Of a stretch of DNA of 64,000 bases, positions 22,258 through 31,163 are shown piece after piece. Location: positions 62,001-126,000 of the forward strand of contig NZ_VDUW01000003.1 in assembly GCF_008039555.1 (NCBI RefSeq). The letters run 5' to 3'. The notes beneath the pieces are model-generated. The model made no database searches and was not told the origin of the DNA. It worked only from the letters and a program-made list of their open reading frames with translations. This DNA comes from Cerasibacillus terrae. Its GTDB lineage: Bacteria; Bacillota; Bacilli; Bacillales; Amphibacillaceae. The position numbers were made by a program, and so were the translations under genes. Position 1 is the first letter of the stretch, and every line of letters starts with the position of its first letter.

Positions 22258-23727
22258 ATGTCATTAATGAATCACAGTATAAAAGAACTCGAAGAAATGC
22301 TACATAATAAGGAAATTACAGCGAAAGACCTTGTTGATGCATCGATTGATCGAATTAAAGAAGTCGATGACAAGGTGAAAGCATTTATTACTGTAGATGA
22401 AGAAAATGCTCAGAAACAAGCAGAAAATCTAGATAAAGAAACGGAAACAGATTATAAATTATTTGGTATTCCTGGTGCGGTGAAAGACAATATCGTAACA
22501 AAAGGAATGCTTACTTCTTGTGCAAGCCAATTTATGAAAAATTTCATAGACCCATTATATGATGCAACAGTAGTTAAAAAGTTGAAAGATGAAAAATCAA
22601 TCAACATGGGAAAATTAAACATGGACGAGTTTGCAATGGGTTCTACAACAGAACACTCAAGTTTCCATACAACACATAACCCATGGAATACAGGGTATGT
22701 ACCAGGTGGTTCTAGTGGTGGATCAGCTGCAGCAGTAGCAGCCGGCGAAGTGTTGTATGCACTTGGAACAGATACAGGTGGATCCATTCGTCAACCAGCC
22801 TCATTTTGTGGAGTAGTTGGGATGAAACCGACATATGGCCGTGTATCCCGTTTTGGTGCAGTTGGATTCGGTTCTTCTTTAGACCAAGTTGGACCAATTA
22901 CAAGAACAGTCGAAGATAATGCTCGTGTATTAGAGGTTATCGCTGGTCAAGATAAAATGGATATGACTTCTGCACCGTTAGAAGTTCCATCTTTCACAGA
23001 AGGATTAACAGGTGATGTAAAAGATTTAAAAATCGCTGTACCAAAAGAATATTTAAGTGAAGCAGTGGATCCAGAAGTAAAAGAAGCTGTTATGAATGCT
23101 CTAAAAGTATATGAATCCCTAGGTGCAACATGGGAAGAAGTATCTTTACCACATTCTAAATATGCTGCAGCAGCATACTATGTTATTTCATCTGGTGAAG
23201 CATCTGCAAACCTCGCCCGCTTTGACGGTGTACGTTATGGTGTTCGTTCAGAAAAAGCAAAAGATATGATTGATATGTTTAAACTTTCCCGTGGTGAAGG
23301 ATTCGGTGATGAAGTGAAAAAACGGATGTTTCTTGGAGCTTTTGTATTAAGTGCGGGAAACTATGAAGTATATTACAAAAAAGCACAACAAATTCGTGCA
23401 CTTGTCAAACAAGATTTTGATAATGTATTGGAAAAATACGATGTGATCATGGGACCAACAACTCCGACACCAGCCTTTCAACTGGGAGAAAAAGACTTTG
23501 ATCCAATGGTTGTTTATGCACGTGATTTAACGACAGTACCGATTAACTTAGCAGGAGTACCAGCTATTTCTGTTCCGTGTGGTTTTTCTAAAAAAGAGGG
23601 TTTACCATTTGGTCTACAGATTATCGGGAAACACTTTGATGAACAAACAATTTATCGTGTTGCACATGCATTTGAACAAGCAACAGATTTTCATAAAAAA
23701 CAACCTCAACTTGGAGGTGCAGAGTAA
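22258..23727 (+). CDS. gatA: Asp/Glu-tRNA amidotransferase subunit A
   Basis: 489 residues. GatA is the amidase-signature subunit that hydrolyses glutamine and sends ammonia to GatB. The Ser-cisSer-Lys triad is visible: Lys in PGAVKDNI, Ser in [15 protein letters not shown], and the nucleophile Ser in [15 protein letters not shown]. Length is normal. The stop overlaps the gatB start by one base (TAATG). Confidence 0.98.
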   Translation: MSLMNHSIKELEEMLHNKEITAKDLVDASIDRIKEVDDKVKAFITVDEENAQKQAENLDKETETDYKLFGIPGAVKDNIVTKGMLTSCASQFMKNFIDPLYDATVVKKLKDEKSINMGKLNMDEFAMGSTTEHSSFHTTHNPWNTGYVPGGSSGGSAAAVAAGEVLYALGTDTGGSIRQPASFCGVVGMKPTYGRVSRFGAVGFGSSLDQVGPITRTVEDNARVLEVIAGQDKMDMTSAPLEVPSFTEGLTGDVKDLKIAVPKEYLSEAVDPEVKEAVMNALKVYESLGATWEEVSLPHSKYAAAAYYVISSGEASANLARFDGVRYGVRSEKAKDMIDMFKLSRGEGFGDEVKKRMFLGAFVLSAGNYEVYYKKAQQIRALVKQDFDNVLEKYDVIMGPTTPTPAFQLGEKDFDPMVVYARDLTTVPINLAGVPAISVPCGFSKKEGLPFGLQIIGKHFDEQTIYRVAHAFEQATDFHKKQPQLGGAE

Positions 23728-25157
23728 TGAATTTTGAAACGATTATCGGAATTGAAGTACATGTCGAATTAAAAACAAACTCAAAGATTTTCAGCCCAAG
23801 CCCGAATGAATTTGGTGCAGAACCAAACGCAAATGTAAACCCAATCGACTTAGGCTATCCTGGTACATTACCAGTTCTAAACGAAGAAGCAGTGAACTAC
23901 GGAATGAAAGCTGCTATGGCATTAAACTGTGACATTGCAACACATACGAAATTTGACCGTAAAAACTACTTCTATCCAGACAACCCAAAAGCATATCAAA
24001 TATCTCAATTTGATCAACCAATTGGAGAAAATGGCTGGATTGAAGTTGAGGTTGGCGGAAAGAAAAAGAAAATTAGAATCAATCGTGTTCACTTAGAAGA
24101 AGATGCGGGAAAACTAACCCACGGTGAAGACGGATACTCACTTGTTGACTTTAACCGTCAAGGGGCACCATTGATTGAAATTGTATCTGAAGCAGATATA
24201 CGTTCACCTGAAGAGGCATATGCTTATTTAGAAAAACTAAAAAATATTATCCAATTTACTGGTGTATCTGATGTAAAAATGCAAGAAGGGTCACTTCGTT
24301 GTGATGCGAATATCTCTCTACGTCCAAGAGGCCAAGAGAAATTCGGTACAAAAGCAGAATTGAAAAACTTAAACTCTTTCGCCCACGTGCAAAAAGGGTT
24401 AGAGTTTGAAGAAAAACGCCAAGAAAAAATTCTATTAGCTGGTGAAGAAGTACAACATGAAACACGCCGTTTTGATGAAAAAACTGGGGAAACCCTTTTA
24501 ATGCGTGTAAAAGAAGATGCGGAAGATTATCGATACTTCCCTGAACCAGACCTTCCACCGTTATACATTAGTGATGAATGGAAAGAACGCGTTCGTAATT
24601 CCATTCCAGAATTACCTGATGAGCGAAGAAAACGTTATGTGGAAGAACTTGGTTTACCAGAATACGATGCTGGCGTATTAACAGGTACAAAGGAAATGTC
24701 TGATTTCTTTGAAGCAACGATTCAACAAGATGTAGATGTAAAACAAGCATCGAACTGGTTAATGGGAGAAATCTCTGGTTATATGAATAAGCATCAGAAG
24801 GAATTACCAGAACTTGCAATTACACCAGAAGCACTTGGGAAAATGATCAAGTTAATTGCAGATGGCACTATTTCTTCTAAAATTGCGAAAAAAGTCTTCG
24901 CTGAATTAGTTGAAAAAGGTGGAGACCCAGAGAAAATCGTTAAAGATAAAGGCTTAGCACAAATCTCAGATGAAGGTCAATTAACAGAGATTATTACGAA
25001 AGTATTGGATGAGAATGAACAATCCATCATTGACTTTAAAGATGGTAAGAAACGTGCACTCGGTTTCTTAGTTGGACAAGTTATGAAAGCAACAAAAGGG
25101 CAAGCAAACCCACCAATGGTAAATAAAATTTTAGTACAAGAAATCAACAAACGCTAA
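23727..25157 (+). CDS. gatB: Asp/Glu-tRNA amidotransferase subunit B
   Basis: 476 residues. GatB phosphorylates the tRNA-bound glutamate or aspartate and amidates it with ammonia from GatA. The N-terminal [36 protein letters not shown] and [15 protein letters not shown] segments are diagnostic. A C-terminal YqeY-like tail (about residues 330-476) binds tRNA. It ends the gatCAB operon and is followed by a terminator. Confidence 0.98.
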   Translation: MNFETIIGIEVHVELKTNSKIFSPSPNEFGAEPNANVNPIDLGYPGTLPVLNEEAVNYGMKAAMALNCDIATHTKFDRKNYFYPDNPKAYQISQFDQPIGENGWIEVEVGGKKKKIRINRVHLEEDAGKLTHGEDGYSLVDFNRQGAPLIEIVSEADIRSPEEAYAYLEKLKNIIQFTGVSDVKMQEGSLRCDANISLRPRGQEKFGTKAELKNLNSFAHVQKGLEFEEKRQEKILLAGEEVQHETRRFDEKTGETLLMRVKEDAEDYRYFPEPDLPPLYISDEWKERVRNSIPELPDERRKRYVEELGLPEYDAGVLTGTKEMSDFFEATIQQDVDVKQASNWLMGEISGYMNKHQKELPELAITPEALGKMIKLIADGTISSKIAKKVFAELVEKGGDPEKIVKDKGLAQISDEGQLTEIITKVLDENEQSIIDFKDGKKRALGFLVGQVMKATKGQANPPMVNKILVQEINKR

Positions 25158-25171
25158 AATTTATCCATATG

Positions 25172-25210
25172 AAAAAAAGGTTACTACAAATTTGTGGTAG
25201 CCTTTTTAAT
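25172..25210 (+). terminator. Terminator of gatCAB
   Basis: AAAAAGGTTACTAC pairs with GTGGTAGCCTTTTT around AAATTT, ending in a T-run. Confidence 0.9.
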
Positions 25211-25383
25211 TTTTGTAAATCAAAAAGGGAGGTTTTGATTCAATCATAAAGGATATTTGTAAACATTGTTTTGAAATAAAAGGGACATAAATTTCTTTTC
25301 ATTTGAAGAAATTAAGTATATCATGGAAGTTAGAGTAGAAGCAGATAATGAAAAAATATATATGTAGTGAGGGAGGGGTCGAT

Positions 25384-26295
25384 GTGAAAAAGGCACGTAT
25401 CATATACAATCCAACAGCGGGTCGCGAACTGGTGAAACGAAAACTACCAGATATTTTGGAACGACTTGAACGGGCTGGATACGAAACATCGGCACATGCA
25501 ACAACAGGTGAAGGGGACGCTACAAAAGCGGCAAAACATGCAGTTGAAGAAAAGTTTGATTTAGTTGTGGCAGCAGGTGGAGACGGAACTATTAATGAGG
25601 TCATTAAAGGAATAGCAGAACAACCGAATCGACCGAAATTAGGCATTCTACCAGCAGGAACGACAAACGATTTTGCAAGAGCATTACATATACCGAAAGA
25701 TCTTTTACAAGCTGCAGATGTGATAGCTGAAGGGGACAGCATGCATTTAGATGTAGGAAAAGTAAATGAGCAGTATTTCATCAATATCGCTGGTGGTGGA
25801 AAATTAACAGAGCTTACTTATGACGTTCCAATCAAACTAAAAACGATGCTCGGCCAGCTAGCCTATTATTTAAAAGGAATTGAAATGTTGCCTTCCTTAA
25901 AACCAATCCGAGCAAAAATTGAATACGATGGAAATATGATTGATGAAGATATTATGCTGTTTTTAATATCCAATACGAATTCTGTTGGTGGCTTTGAAAA
26001 ACTTGCACCCGACGCCAAATTAAATGATGGATACTTCGATGTCATCATCTTAAAGAAAACAAACTTAGCAGAATTCATTCGCTTAGCAACACTTGCCATT
26101 CGTGGAAACCACTTAGAAGATGATCATATCGTCTATGTTCAGGCAAAAAATATCAAAATAACACCAGCCGATGAAATGCAATTAAATATTGATGGTGAAT
26201 ATGGCGGTCTCCTGCCAGGCGAATTCACCAATCTACAACAACATATCGAATTCATCGTACCGGAATCATTTATTAAACAACAGGAAGATTACTGA
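25384..26295 (+). CDS. dgkB: Diacylglycerol kinase
   Basis: 303 residues from the GTG at 25384 (MKKARIIYNPTAGRE), with GGGAGGGG at 25371-25378. The longer frame from 25348 lacks homology in its leader. This is the DgkB/YerQ soluble diacylglycerol kinase. In B. subtilis it is essential, because it recycles the diacylglycerol released when lipoteichoic acid is made. The nucleotide loop AAGGDGTINEV and the GTTNDFARAL motif are clear, with the INIAGGG and KMLGQLAYYLKG-like segments. Its place between gatB and rlmCD is conserved. Confidence 0.95.
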   Translation: MKKARIIYNPTAGRELVKRKLPDILERLERAGYETSAHATTGEGDATKAAKHAVEEKFDLVVAAGGDGTINEVIKGIAEQPNRPKLGILPAGTTNDFARALHIPKDLLQAADVIAEGDSMHLDVGKVNEQYFINIAGGGKLTELTYDVPIKLKTMLGQLAYYLKGIEMLPSLKPIRAKIEYDGNMIDEDIMLFLISNTNSVGGFEKLAPDAKLNDGYFDVIILKKTNLAEFIRLATLAIRGNHLEDDHIVYVQAKNIKITPADEMQLNIDGEYGGLLPGEFTNLQQHIEFIVPESFIKQQEDY

Positions 26296-26313
26296 TAAAG
26301 TAGTCTTCTTTTT
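26284..26313 (+). terminator. Terminator overlapping the dgkB stop
   Basis: GAAGATTACT (26284-26293) pairs with AGTAGTCTTC (26299-26308) and is followed by T6. The 5' arm lies inside the last codons of dgkB. Confidence 0.85.
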
Positions 26314-26397
26314 TAATCTTAAGGTGTAGATGTTATATTGTACCAGGCAACAATAAATGATCTGACTATGACTAACTCAAGACTGAAAGAACATAAT

Positions 26398-26525
26398 AAA
26401 CGTGTAATCGTGCCCTAGATAGGAGAAAAAATAGAAGTAGGGCATGATAAACGGCTAATCGTGCCCTAGATAGGAGAAAAAATAGAAGTAGGGCATGAAA
26501 AACGATTAATCGTGCCTTCGAATGA
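26398..26525. repeat. Tandem repeat with 51-bp unit (locus B)
   Basis: Units start with AAACG at 26398, 26449 and 26500, an exact 51-base period. Two copies are nearly identical and the third stops early. Each unit contains AATCGTGCCCTAGATAGG, a purine-rich tract and GTAGGGCATGA. GGGCAT and GTGCCC can pair across a unit boundary. It lies between dgkB and rlmCD; the rest of the 396-base gap shows no gene. Confidence 0.9.
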
Positions 26526-26691
26526 AGTTTTAAGGGAAAAGAGTAACAATAAATAAATTGATATGAAGAAATAACATAGAAATTCCTAAAAACGTACAAC
26601 AGTATCTTATTACTAATATAAACATTCTCTTTCTTTAAAAAGATATGTTAAGATTATAGTCATGAAAACGAACGAAAAGGAAGATTAATAA

Positions 26692-28071
26692 ATGGCTAAA
26701 CGAAAAGCACCAGTTAAAAAAAATGAAGAAATCACTCTAACATTTGAGGATTTGACACATGAAGGAAATGGTGTCGGTAAAATAGATGGCTACCCACTAT
26801 TTGTTCCATATGCATTACCAGGGGAAAAAGCCGTTGTAAAAGTGGTGAAGGTAAATAAAAACTATGGCTTTGGCAAATTAATCGAAGTGAAAGAACCAAG
26901 CTCAAATCGCGTCGAACCTCCTTGTGATGTATTCTATAAATGTGGCGGATGCCAAATTCAACATATGAGTTATGAAATGCAATTGAAAATGAAACAAAAA
27001 CAAGTGAAAAATGTGATGCATAAAATAGCCCACTTAAGCGATGTCCCTGTTCATCCAACCATTGGCATGGAGGATCCGTGGCGCTATCGGAATAAAGGAG
27101 CACTCCCTGTTGGAGAAAAAGATGGTGAATTGATTACAGGATTTTATCGCATGCGAAGTCATGATATCATTAGTGATATGGAAACTTGTGTTGTTCAAGA
27201 TGAAGTGAATGACCGAATGGTAGAAGCAGTACGTCGAATTGCTAATCGTTTTGGAATCACTTCCTATGATGAAAAGAAGGATAAAGGAACTTTACGCCAT
27301 ATCATGGTTCGAACCGGAAGAAAGACAAGTGAAGTCATGATTATTCTCGTTACACGGACGGAAAAATTACCACATCAAAAGGAAATCGTTAAAGAATTAA
27401 CAGAAACATATCCAAACATTAAATCAATTATCCATAATATTAACAATCGCCGGACGAATGTCATTATGGGAAATAAGACAAAAGTCATTTGGGGCGAACC
27501 GTATATTTACGACACAATCGGTGATATTCGGTTTGCTATTTCAGCAAAATCTTTTTATCAAATCAATCCATATCAGACCGAAAAATTATATGAAAAAGCA
27601 TTGGAATACGCGGAGATAACGAAAGATGATATTGTTATTGATGCTTATTGTGGTATTGGAACGATTTCCCTTTTTATGGCCCAACAAGCGAAGAAAGTGT
27701 ACGGTGTGGAAGTTGTGCCAGAAGCAGTAGAAGATGGAAAAAAGAATGCCACATTAAATAATATGACGAACGCAGAATTTTTCGTTGGTGAGGCAGAAAA
27801 AATAATGCCTTGGTGGAAAAAACAAGGATTACAGCCAGATGTCATTGTCGTCGACCCTCCACGAAAAGGTTGTGATGAAAAACTTCTGCAAGCAATGATT
27901 GATATGGAACCAAAGCGAATTGTTTATGTTTCTTGTAACCCATCCACCTTAGCACGGGATTTGCGCATCTTAGAAGATGGCGGCTTTCAAACGAAGGAAA
28001 TCCAGCCGGTTGATATGTTTCCACAGACGATGCACATAGAATGTGTATCGCAGTTAGTTAAAAAAATGTAG
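26692..28071 (+). CDS. rlmCD: 23S rRNA (uracil-5-)-methyltransferase RlmCD
   Basis: 459 residues, syntenic with B. subtilis yefA. It methylates uracil C5 in 23S rRNA with S-adenosylmethionine; in B. subtilis the enzyme treats both U747 and U1939. An N-terminal TRAM domain (about 10-68) is followed by Fe-S cysteines in CDVFYKCGGCQ. The SAM motif DAYCGIGTISLF and the catalytic Cys in VSCNPSTLARDL complete the fold. A second full-length paralogue lies at 41821-43203. The gene is followed by a long non-coding stretch with a terminator about 100 bases away. Confidence 0.95.
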   Translation: MAKRKAPVKKNEEITLTFEDLTHEGNGVGKIDGYPLFVPYALPGEKAVVKVVKVNKNYGFGKLIEVKEPSSNRVEPPCDVFYKCGGCQIQHMSYEMQLKMKQKQVKNVMHKIAHLSDVPVHPTIGMEDPWRYRNKGALPVGEKDGELITGFYRMRSHDIISDMETCVVQDEVNDRMVEAVRRIANRFGITSYDEKKDKGTLRHIMVRTGRKTSEVMIILVTRTEKLPHQKEIVKELTETYPNIKSIIHNINNRRTNVIMGNKTKVIWGEPYIYDTIGDIRFAISAKSFYQINPYQTEKLYEKALEYAEITKDDIVIDAYCGIGTISLFMAQQAKKVYGVEVVPEAVEDGKKNATLNNMTNAEFFVGEAEKIMPWWKKQGLQPDVIVVDPPRKGCDEKLLQAMIDMEPKRIVYVSCNPSTLARDLRILEDGGFQTKEIQPVDMFPQTMHIECVSQLVKKM

Positions 28072-28091
28072 ATCAAAAATAAACAATTTCT

Positions 28092-28141
28092 TGTCATAAT
28101 AAACTCTTGCTAATCCCACCACTAATTCTGTCATAATAAAC
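28092..28141. repeat. Short direct repeat
   Basis: TGTCATAATAAAC occurs at 28092-28104 and again at 28129-28141, 37 bases apart, just after rlmCD. It may be the trace of a small duplication. Confidence 0.5.
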
Positions 28142-28172
28142 ATTTGTTTTTTCAATAAGAAATCCAATATTC

Positions 28173-28208
28173 TCTCGGGTTTTCCTCATTAGGAGCCCGG
28201 GTTTTTTC
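28173..28208 (+). terminator. Terminator downstream of rlmCD
   Basis: CTCGGG...CCTC pairs with GAGG-like...CCCGGG, followed by T6. The inner part of the stem is imperfect. Confidence 0.65.
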
Positions 28209-28376
28209 ATGTCTTTTCCAATATCTTTTCAATCCAGTTATGTTCCTAACCCATTGATATTACAGGGATTGTCCAGTATCCTACACAATATAATTCCAAT
28301 AATAATTCAATACTCATTCACTATTTTTATCTTTCCTCTCGATCTCTTTTCTCCATTATTTTCTTCCCTCTGATCT

Positions 28377-28494
28377 AGCAAAACTTTATTCCAACTCCGA
28401 AAAAAAGGTGAAAAAGCAGCCGAAAATAGCCCGGAAAACGGCCATTTTTGAACCAAAAAAGTGTGAAAATGGGGGTCCGGAGCAAAACTTTATT
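28377..28494. repeat. Direct repeat of AGCAAAACTTTATT, 104 bases apart
   Basis: The 14-mer occurs at 28377-28390 and 28481-28494. The intervening purine-rich DNA has pieces such as CCGGAAAACGG and GGGGTCCGG. No gene is visible from 28072 to 28826. The stretch also holds an orphan hairpin at 28599-28636. Confidence 0.5.
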
Positions 28495-28598
28495 TTAACT
28501 GAAACGGTGGAATGCGGGTTGGAGGGGTGGAGGAAATCAAGTGTTTAATATTTTTGTAGAGGAATAAACGTTGATATAACAGCCTTTTAAGAAAAAAC

Positions 28599-28636
28599 AT
28601 CTATTTTGCCAACTCGACGGAATGGATTTTTTTACG
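28599..28636 (+). terminator. Orphan terminator-like hairpin
   Basis: ATCTATT pairs with AATGGAT across the CCAACTCGACGG region and is followed by T7. No gene ends just before it. It resembles the hairpin after the second RlmCD-like gene at 43240-43280. Confidence 0.5.
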
Positions 28637-28773
28637 TTTGTGGGAACAAATTGTCACATTGAAAAATATGACAATGTTTAGTAGACAGAAGCAATGTCTA
28701 TTTAGGGAGTAGATAGAATGCATATTGTCCTCAATTTTAATGGTCACCCGTTTGAATATATACACAAATTATA

Positions 28774-28805
28774 CATAATTATGATATAATGATGACATAA
28801 TTATG
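28774..28805 (+). promoter_or_regulatory. Promoter and twin operators of a toxin-antitoxin operon
   Basis: The palindrome CATAATTATG occurs at 28774-28783 and again at 28796-28805, 22 bases centre to centre (two helical turns). Between them lies an extended -10, TGATATAAT (28782-28790). Twin palindromes flanking a -10 are the usual layout for autorepression by an antitoxin. Confidence 0.75.
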
Positions 28806-28826
28806 TTTTATACTGGAGGGGTTATT

Positions 28827-29093
28827 ATGCCAGAAATAAGACCAATTAAAGACTTAAGAAATACAAATGAAATTTCTGAATTTTGTCATGAACGTAATGA
28901 ACCCATATATATTACGAAAAATGGTTATGGTCATTTAGTTGTCATGAGTATGGAAACGTATAAAAAAAAGTTGGCAAAAGCAGAGCTATATGAAAAGTTA
29001 GCAGAAGCAGAAAGGGATCTTAATAAAGAAGATGAACTTTTGGATGCTGAAGTAGTGTTTGAAAGGATCAAAAAAAAGTATGGAAGAGAATAA
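28827..29093 (+). CDS. Phd/YefM-family antitoxin
   Basis: 88 residues from the ATG at 28827, with CTGGAGGGG 9 bases upstream. An in-frame ATG at 28803 falls inside the operator and is rejected. The N-terminal part (EIRPIKDLRN..EISEFC, PIYITKNGYGHLVVMS) is the dimeric DNA-binding fold of Phd/YefM antitoxins. The C-terminal acidic/basic helix (about 45-88) is the usual toxin-binding tail. It would repress its own promoter through the CATAATTATG pair. Its partner, overlapping by 14 bases, is a broken toxin gene, so the antitoxin is effectively an orphan. Confidence 0.88.
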   Translation: MPEIRPIKDLRNTNEISEFCHERNEPIYITKNGYGHLVVMSMETYKKKLAKAELYEKLAEAERDLNKEDELLDAEVVFERIKKKYGRE

Positions 29094-29229
29094 TTATTCT
29101 GTTTATTTTACAAAGGTTGCGGCGAATGACTTAGATAACATATACCGTTATATTTCTGAAGAACAGAAGAAAAAAGTGTTTATTATGCGGATTTTATATG
29201 GAAAACGAAAATATGAAGATTTGCTTTGA
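29080..29229 (+). pseudogene. ParE/RelE-family toxin with internal deletion
   Basis: An open frame of 49 codons joins a toxin N-terminus (ENNYSVYFTKVAANDLDNIY RYIS, residues 3-26) directly to a toxin C-terminus (VFIMRILYGKRKYEDLL). The family normally has about 90-100 residues, and roughly 50-60 codons of the central sheet and basic residues are missing at the EEQ/KKK junction. The frame remains open, so a short product could be made, but it should not be an active RNase or gyrase inhibitor. It overlaps the antitoxin gene by 14 bases, the normal arrangement. Confidence 0.8.
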
Positions 29230-29254
29230 AGAATAGAATGAAATTTTTTCGATG

Positions 29255-29411
29255 CTATCTGATTTCTATTCGTTTGATAATTTATATTTCCATTTAATGA
29301 ATAAATAAACTTATAACAATCATCTGAACGCCATTTGCTTTCTTGACTGAAATCTTTTTTTAATAAAAAAACGCCGTTATCACTCTCAAGTAATAATTTT
29401 GATTGAGTCAC
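29255..29411 (-). pseudogene. N-terminal fragment of a possible AraC-type regulator
   Basis: From a GTG at 29411, with an AGGTGA ribosome site on the minus strand, about 50 codons read MTQSKLLLESDNGVFLL and then a segment like SDDCYKFIYSLNGNI. This resembles the cupin-like start of AraC regulators. The frame then runs into the reverse of the toxin remnant, so the remaining ~200 codons are missing. It is divergent from the dehydrogenase remnant, the usual arrangement of regulator and target. Confidence 0.4.
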
Positions 29412-29464
29412 ATAATCACCTGCTTAGTATATATATAAATTGTATCATAATGAGGGGGAAATAA

Positions 29465-29667
29465 ATGAAGCACGCATTAATTGTTGGTGGAGCTGGAATG
29501 TTATCCAATGTGTCTCTCTGGATTTTAGATAAAGGATACCATGTGTCAATCATTGCAAGGAATCCTAGGCGAATAAAGAATCTGATAGAAAGGACAGATT
29601 AAAAAAGTCAATGGGATTTTTTCATGTTGTAGGTAGCAGTTCTGATGGTAATGAAAGGTGGAAATGA
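29465..29667 (+). pseudogene. Short-chain dehydrogenase remnant with large internal deletion
   Basis: The ATG at 29465, preceded by GAGGGGG, starts MKHALIVGGAGMLSNVSLWI, a Rossmann nucleotide loop typical of a small family of short-chain dehydrogenases. After 45 codons it stops at 29600-29602. Immediately after, in the next frame, a C-terminal piece MGFFHVVGSSSDGNERW runs to a TGA at 29665. Around 100-130 middle codons appear lost. The product is not expected to work. Confidence 0.6.
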
Positions 29668-29711
29668 TTAACAAATGTATCAATAATCTCTGTACTATCA
29701 AGTATTATAGA

Positions 29712-30008
29712 CTAACTTCTGTATTTTTTACTTCCCTTGATAATATCCGTTACTGCTTTTAGAAATAAAACAGTAGCGAAAAGCGTTGTAACCATGTTAA
29801 ACCATGGGAAACTGAAAGGAGCAATCCATTCTGTAAAGAGTTTTGATTCTACAAGCCACTTTGCCCACACCGTATTATTTAGGTTCGGTTCTAGATTTGT
29901 TCCATCGATGGCGAAGAAAATAAATTGCGCAATGAAAAATATGCTAAGGCTAGTAATCCACCACCATCTTTTTCGGTTAGCTCGTTCTTTTACTTGTTTA
30001 TCTGTCAT
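29712..30008 (-). CDS. YfzA-like small membrane protein
   Basis: 98 residues, with an AAAGGAGG site upstream on the minus strand. Two hydrophobic segments (WWITSLSIFFIAQFIFF near 15-31, and FNMVTTLFATVLFLKAV near 70-86) flank a conserved middle containing DGTNLEPNLNNTVW and SKLFTEWIAPFSFPWFN, which fits the YfzA family. Predicted integral membrane protein of unknown function. It stands alone. Confidence 0.7.
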   Translation of the reverse strand: MTDKQVKERANRKRWWWITSLSIFFIAQFIFFAIDGTNLEPNLNNTVWAKWLVESKLFTEWIAPFSFPWFNMVTTLFATVLFLKAVTDIIKGSKKYRS

Positions 30009-30306
30009 TTAACATATCCTCCTTTTTGTATCTCGTTTTGAAACCATTGGTAAAAAGCTATCTAAAGGTTATGAAAGCGTGATTTTATTGTTTGTATTGT
30101 TGCCCTACTGCTGATTTATTGAGAGACTTCATAATTTTTATCGTGTCTCTCATAACAAAGCGGTTGTTGTCTTCTCATTCTTTTTTTATCTGTCTATCTT
30201 ATGGGGAACATATCATTGATAATCGCCTTATTTAATTATTGAATGTTTGTTGAAAAAATAATTCTTCAATAAGTAATAGTCTCTTAAGTTAGAGGTGATT
30301 AATTAT

Positions 30307-30615
30307 TTAAGAATTTATCTGTTTAATCCATAAGTATCTATTCCTTCTAAAAGTTATATACCATATTATAGTGAGGAATTTAAAATTACTTAATCCACCA
30401 CACTTAAATTTTAGAATTTCGTTATTTTGGCTTTCAAACTCTAATTTTTCACTTCTACACCAATCAATTTGTAGGTACAGTGTATGTAAGCCTGGATTTA
30501 TTGGATACTCAAAAGTTCCTCTCGGTCCAATAGAACCAACTTCCTCCTCATCCAATATCACTTTATATTTTCTGAGTCTATCAGCCCAACCTGCTTCTCG
30601 TTTAATTTCAATCAT
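30307..30615 (-). CDS. Small conserved-looking hypothetical protein
   Basis: 102 residues with AAAGGAGGA upstream on the minus strand. It begins MIEIKREAGWADRLRKYKVI, then a pattern suggesting a small beta-sandwich (EEEVGSIGPRGTFEYPI, GLHTLYLQIDWCRS) of the kind seen in small proteins that define a host-facing beta domain, and ends with a hydrophobic and basic stretch. I do not recognise a functional family. The 300-base gap between it and the YfzA-like gene has no visible gene. Confidence 0.6.
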   Translation of the reverse strand: MIEIKREAGWADRLRKYKVILDEEEVGSIGPRGTFEYPINPGLHTLYLQIDWCRSEKLEFESQNNEILKFKCGGLSNFKFLTIIWYITFRRNRYLWIKQINS

Positions 30616-30826
30616 TCCATTCCTCCTTTATTATGACGTTTTGTAATTCGTTGTCTTTATCTTATTAAATAGTTAATGAAAAAAGCAAGGAACAAGGGGA
30701 GGCTAAATGTTCTTTCACTAATCTAATAGTTTTCCTCACTGTATAAAATGATAGCATTACAGTGGAATGATGTATTCTAGAAAACACCTTAAGTATGGTT
30801 CTAGAACTTTTTAAATATCTCTCATG

Positions 30827-30871
30827 TTGACTTGCTAGGATTACAAATGTAGTATTTTATTACAGTTGTAA
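30827..30871 (+). promoter_or_regulatory. BlaI/MecI-type promoter-operator without a gene
   Basis: A good sigma-A promoter, TTGACT (30827-30832), 17 bases, TAGTAT (30850-30855), is overlapped by TTACAAATGTA (30841-30851) and followed by TTACAGTTGTAA (30860-30871). TACA-n-TGTA dyads are the binding sites of BlaI/MecI repressors. Downstream, AAAGGGGG and an ATG at 30897 lead to only six codons before TGA, so the controlled gene is gone. Confidence 0.65.
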
Positions 30872-31059
30872 TCCATGGAGTTGAAAGGGGGATAAATGAT
30901 CACAAATAACAATTGATAAACGGGGAAAAACAGGTATAACTAAGTCGACTTTAATAGAAAGAAAGTATCAATGTGAGAAAAACAAATCCATACAAGTCTG
31001 ACATGTATGATCCTTCTACATAATGGCTTTTTTTCAAAATAATTTTATGTTCGTGAGGC

Positions 31060-31150
31060 CTTTAGGTGGGTAAGTTACGCCAAGCTTCGAATTCAGTGCG
31101 ACTAAGGTCCGGGTGGAATGAAAATTCCATTTGAAACAAGTCTTCTTTAT
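31060..31150. repeat. Dispersed hairpin repeat, copy 1
   Basis: 91 bases from CTTTAGGTGGGTAAGTTACG to GTCTTCTTTAT, clearly related to 63648-63739. Inside, TCCGGGTGGAAT can pair with ATTCCATTTGAA around GAAA. The copy ends just before the ribosome site of the acetyltransferase gene. The rest of the 548-base gap before that gene holds the orphan BlaI-type promoter and no gene. Confidence 0.75.
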
Positions 31151-31163
31151 AAAGGATGATAAC

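Noticed and set aside
28803..28826. ATG at 28803 as antitoxin start
   Set aside because: It lies inside the operator palindrome and has no ribosome site; the ATG at 28827 follows CTGGAGGGG.
29230..29254. Continuation of the regulator fragment through the toxin remnant on the minus strand
   Set aside because: From here down the frame is simply the reverse of the toxin C-terminus, so it is not regulator coding sequence.
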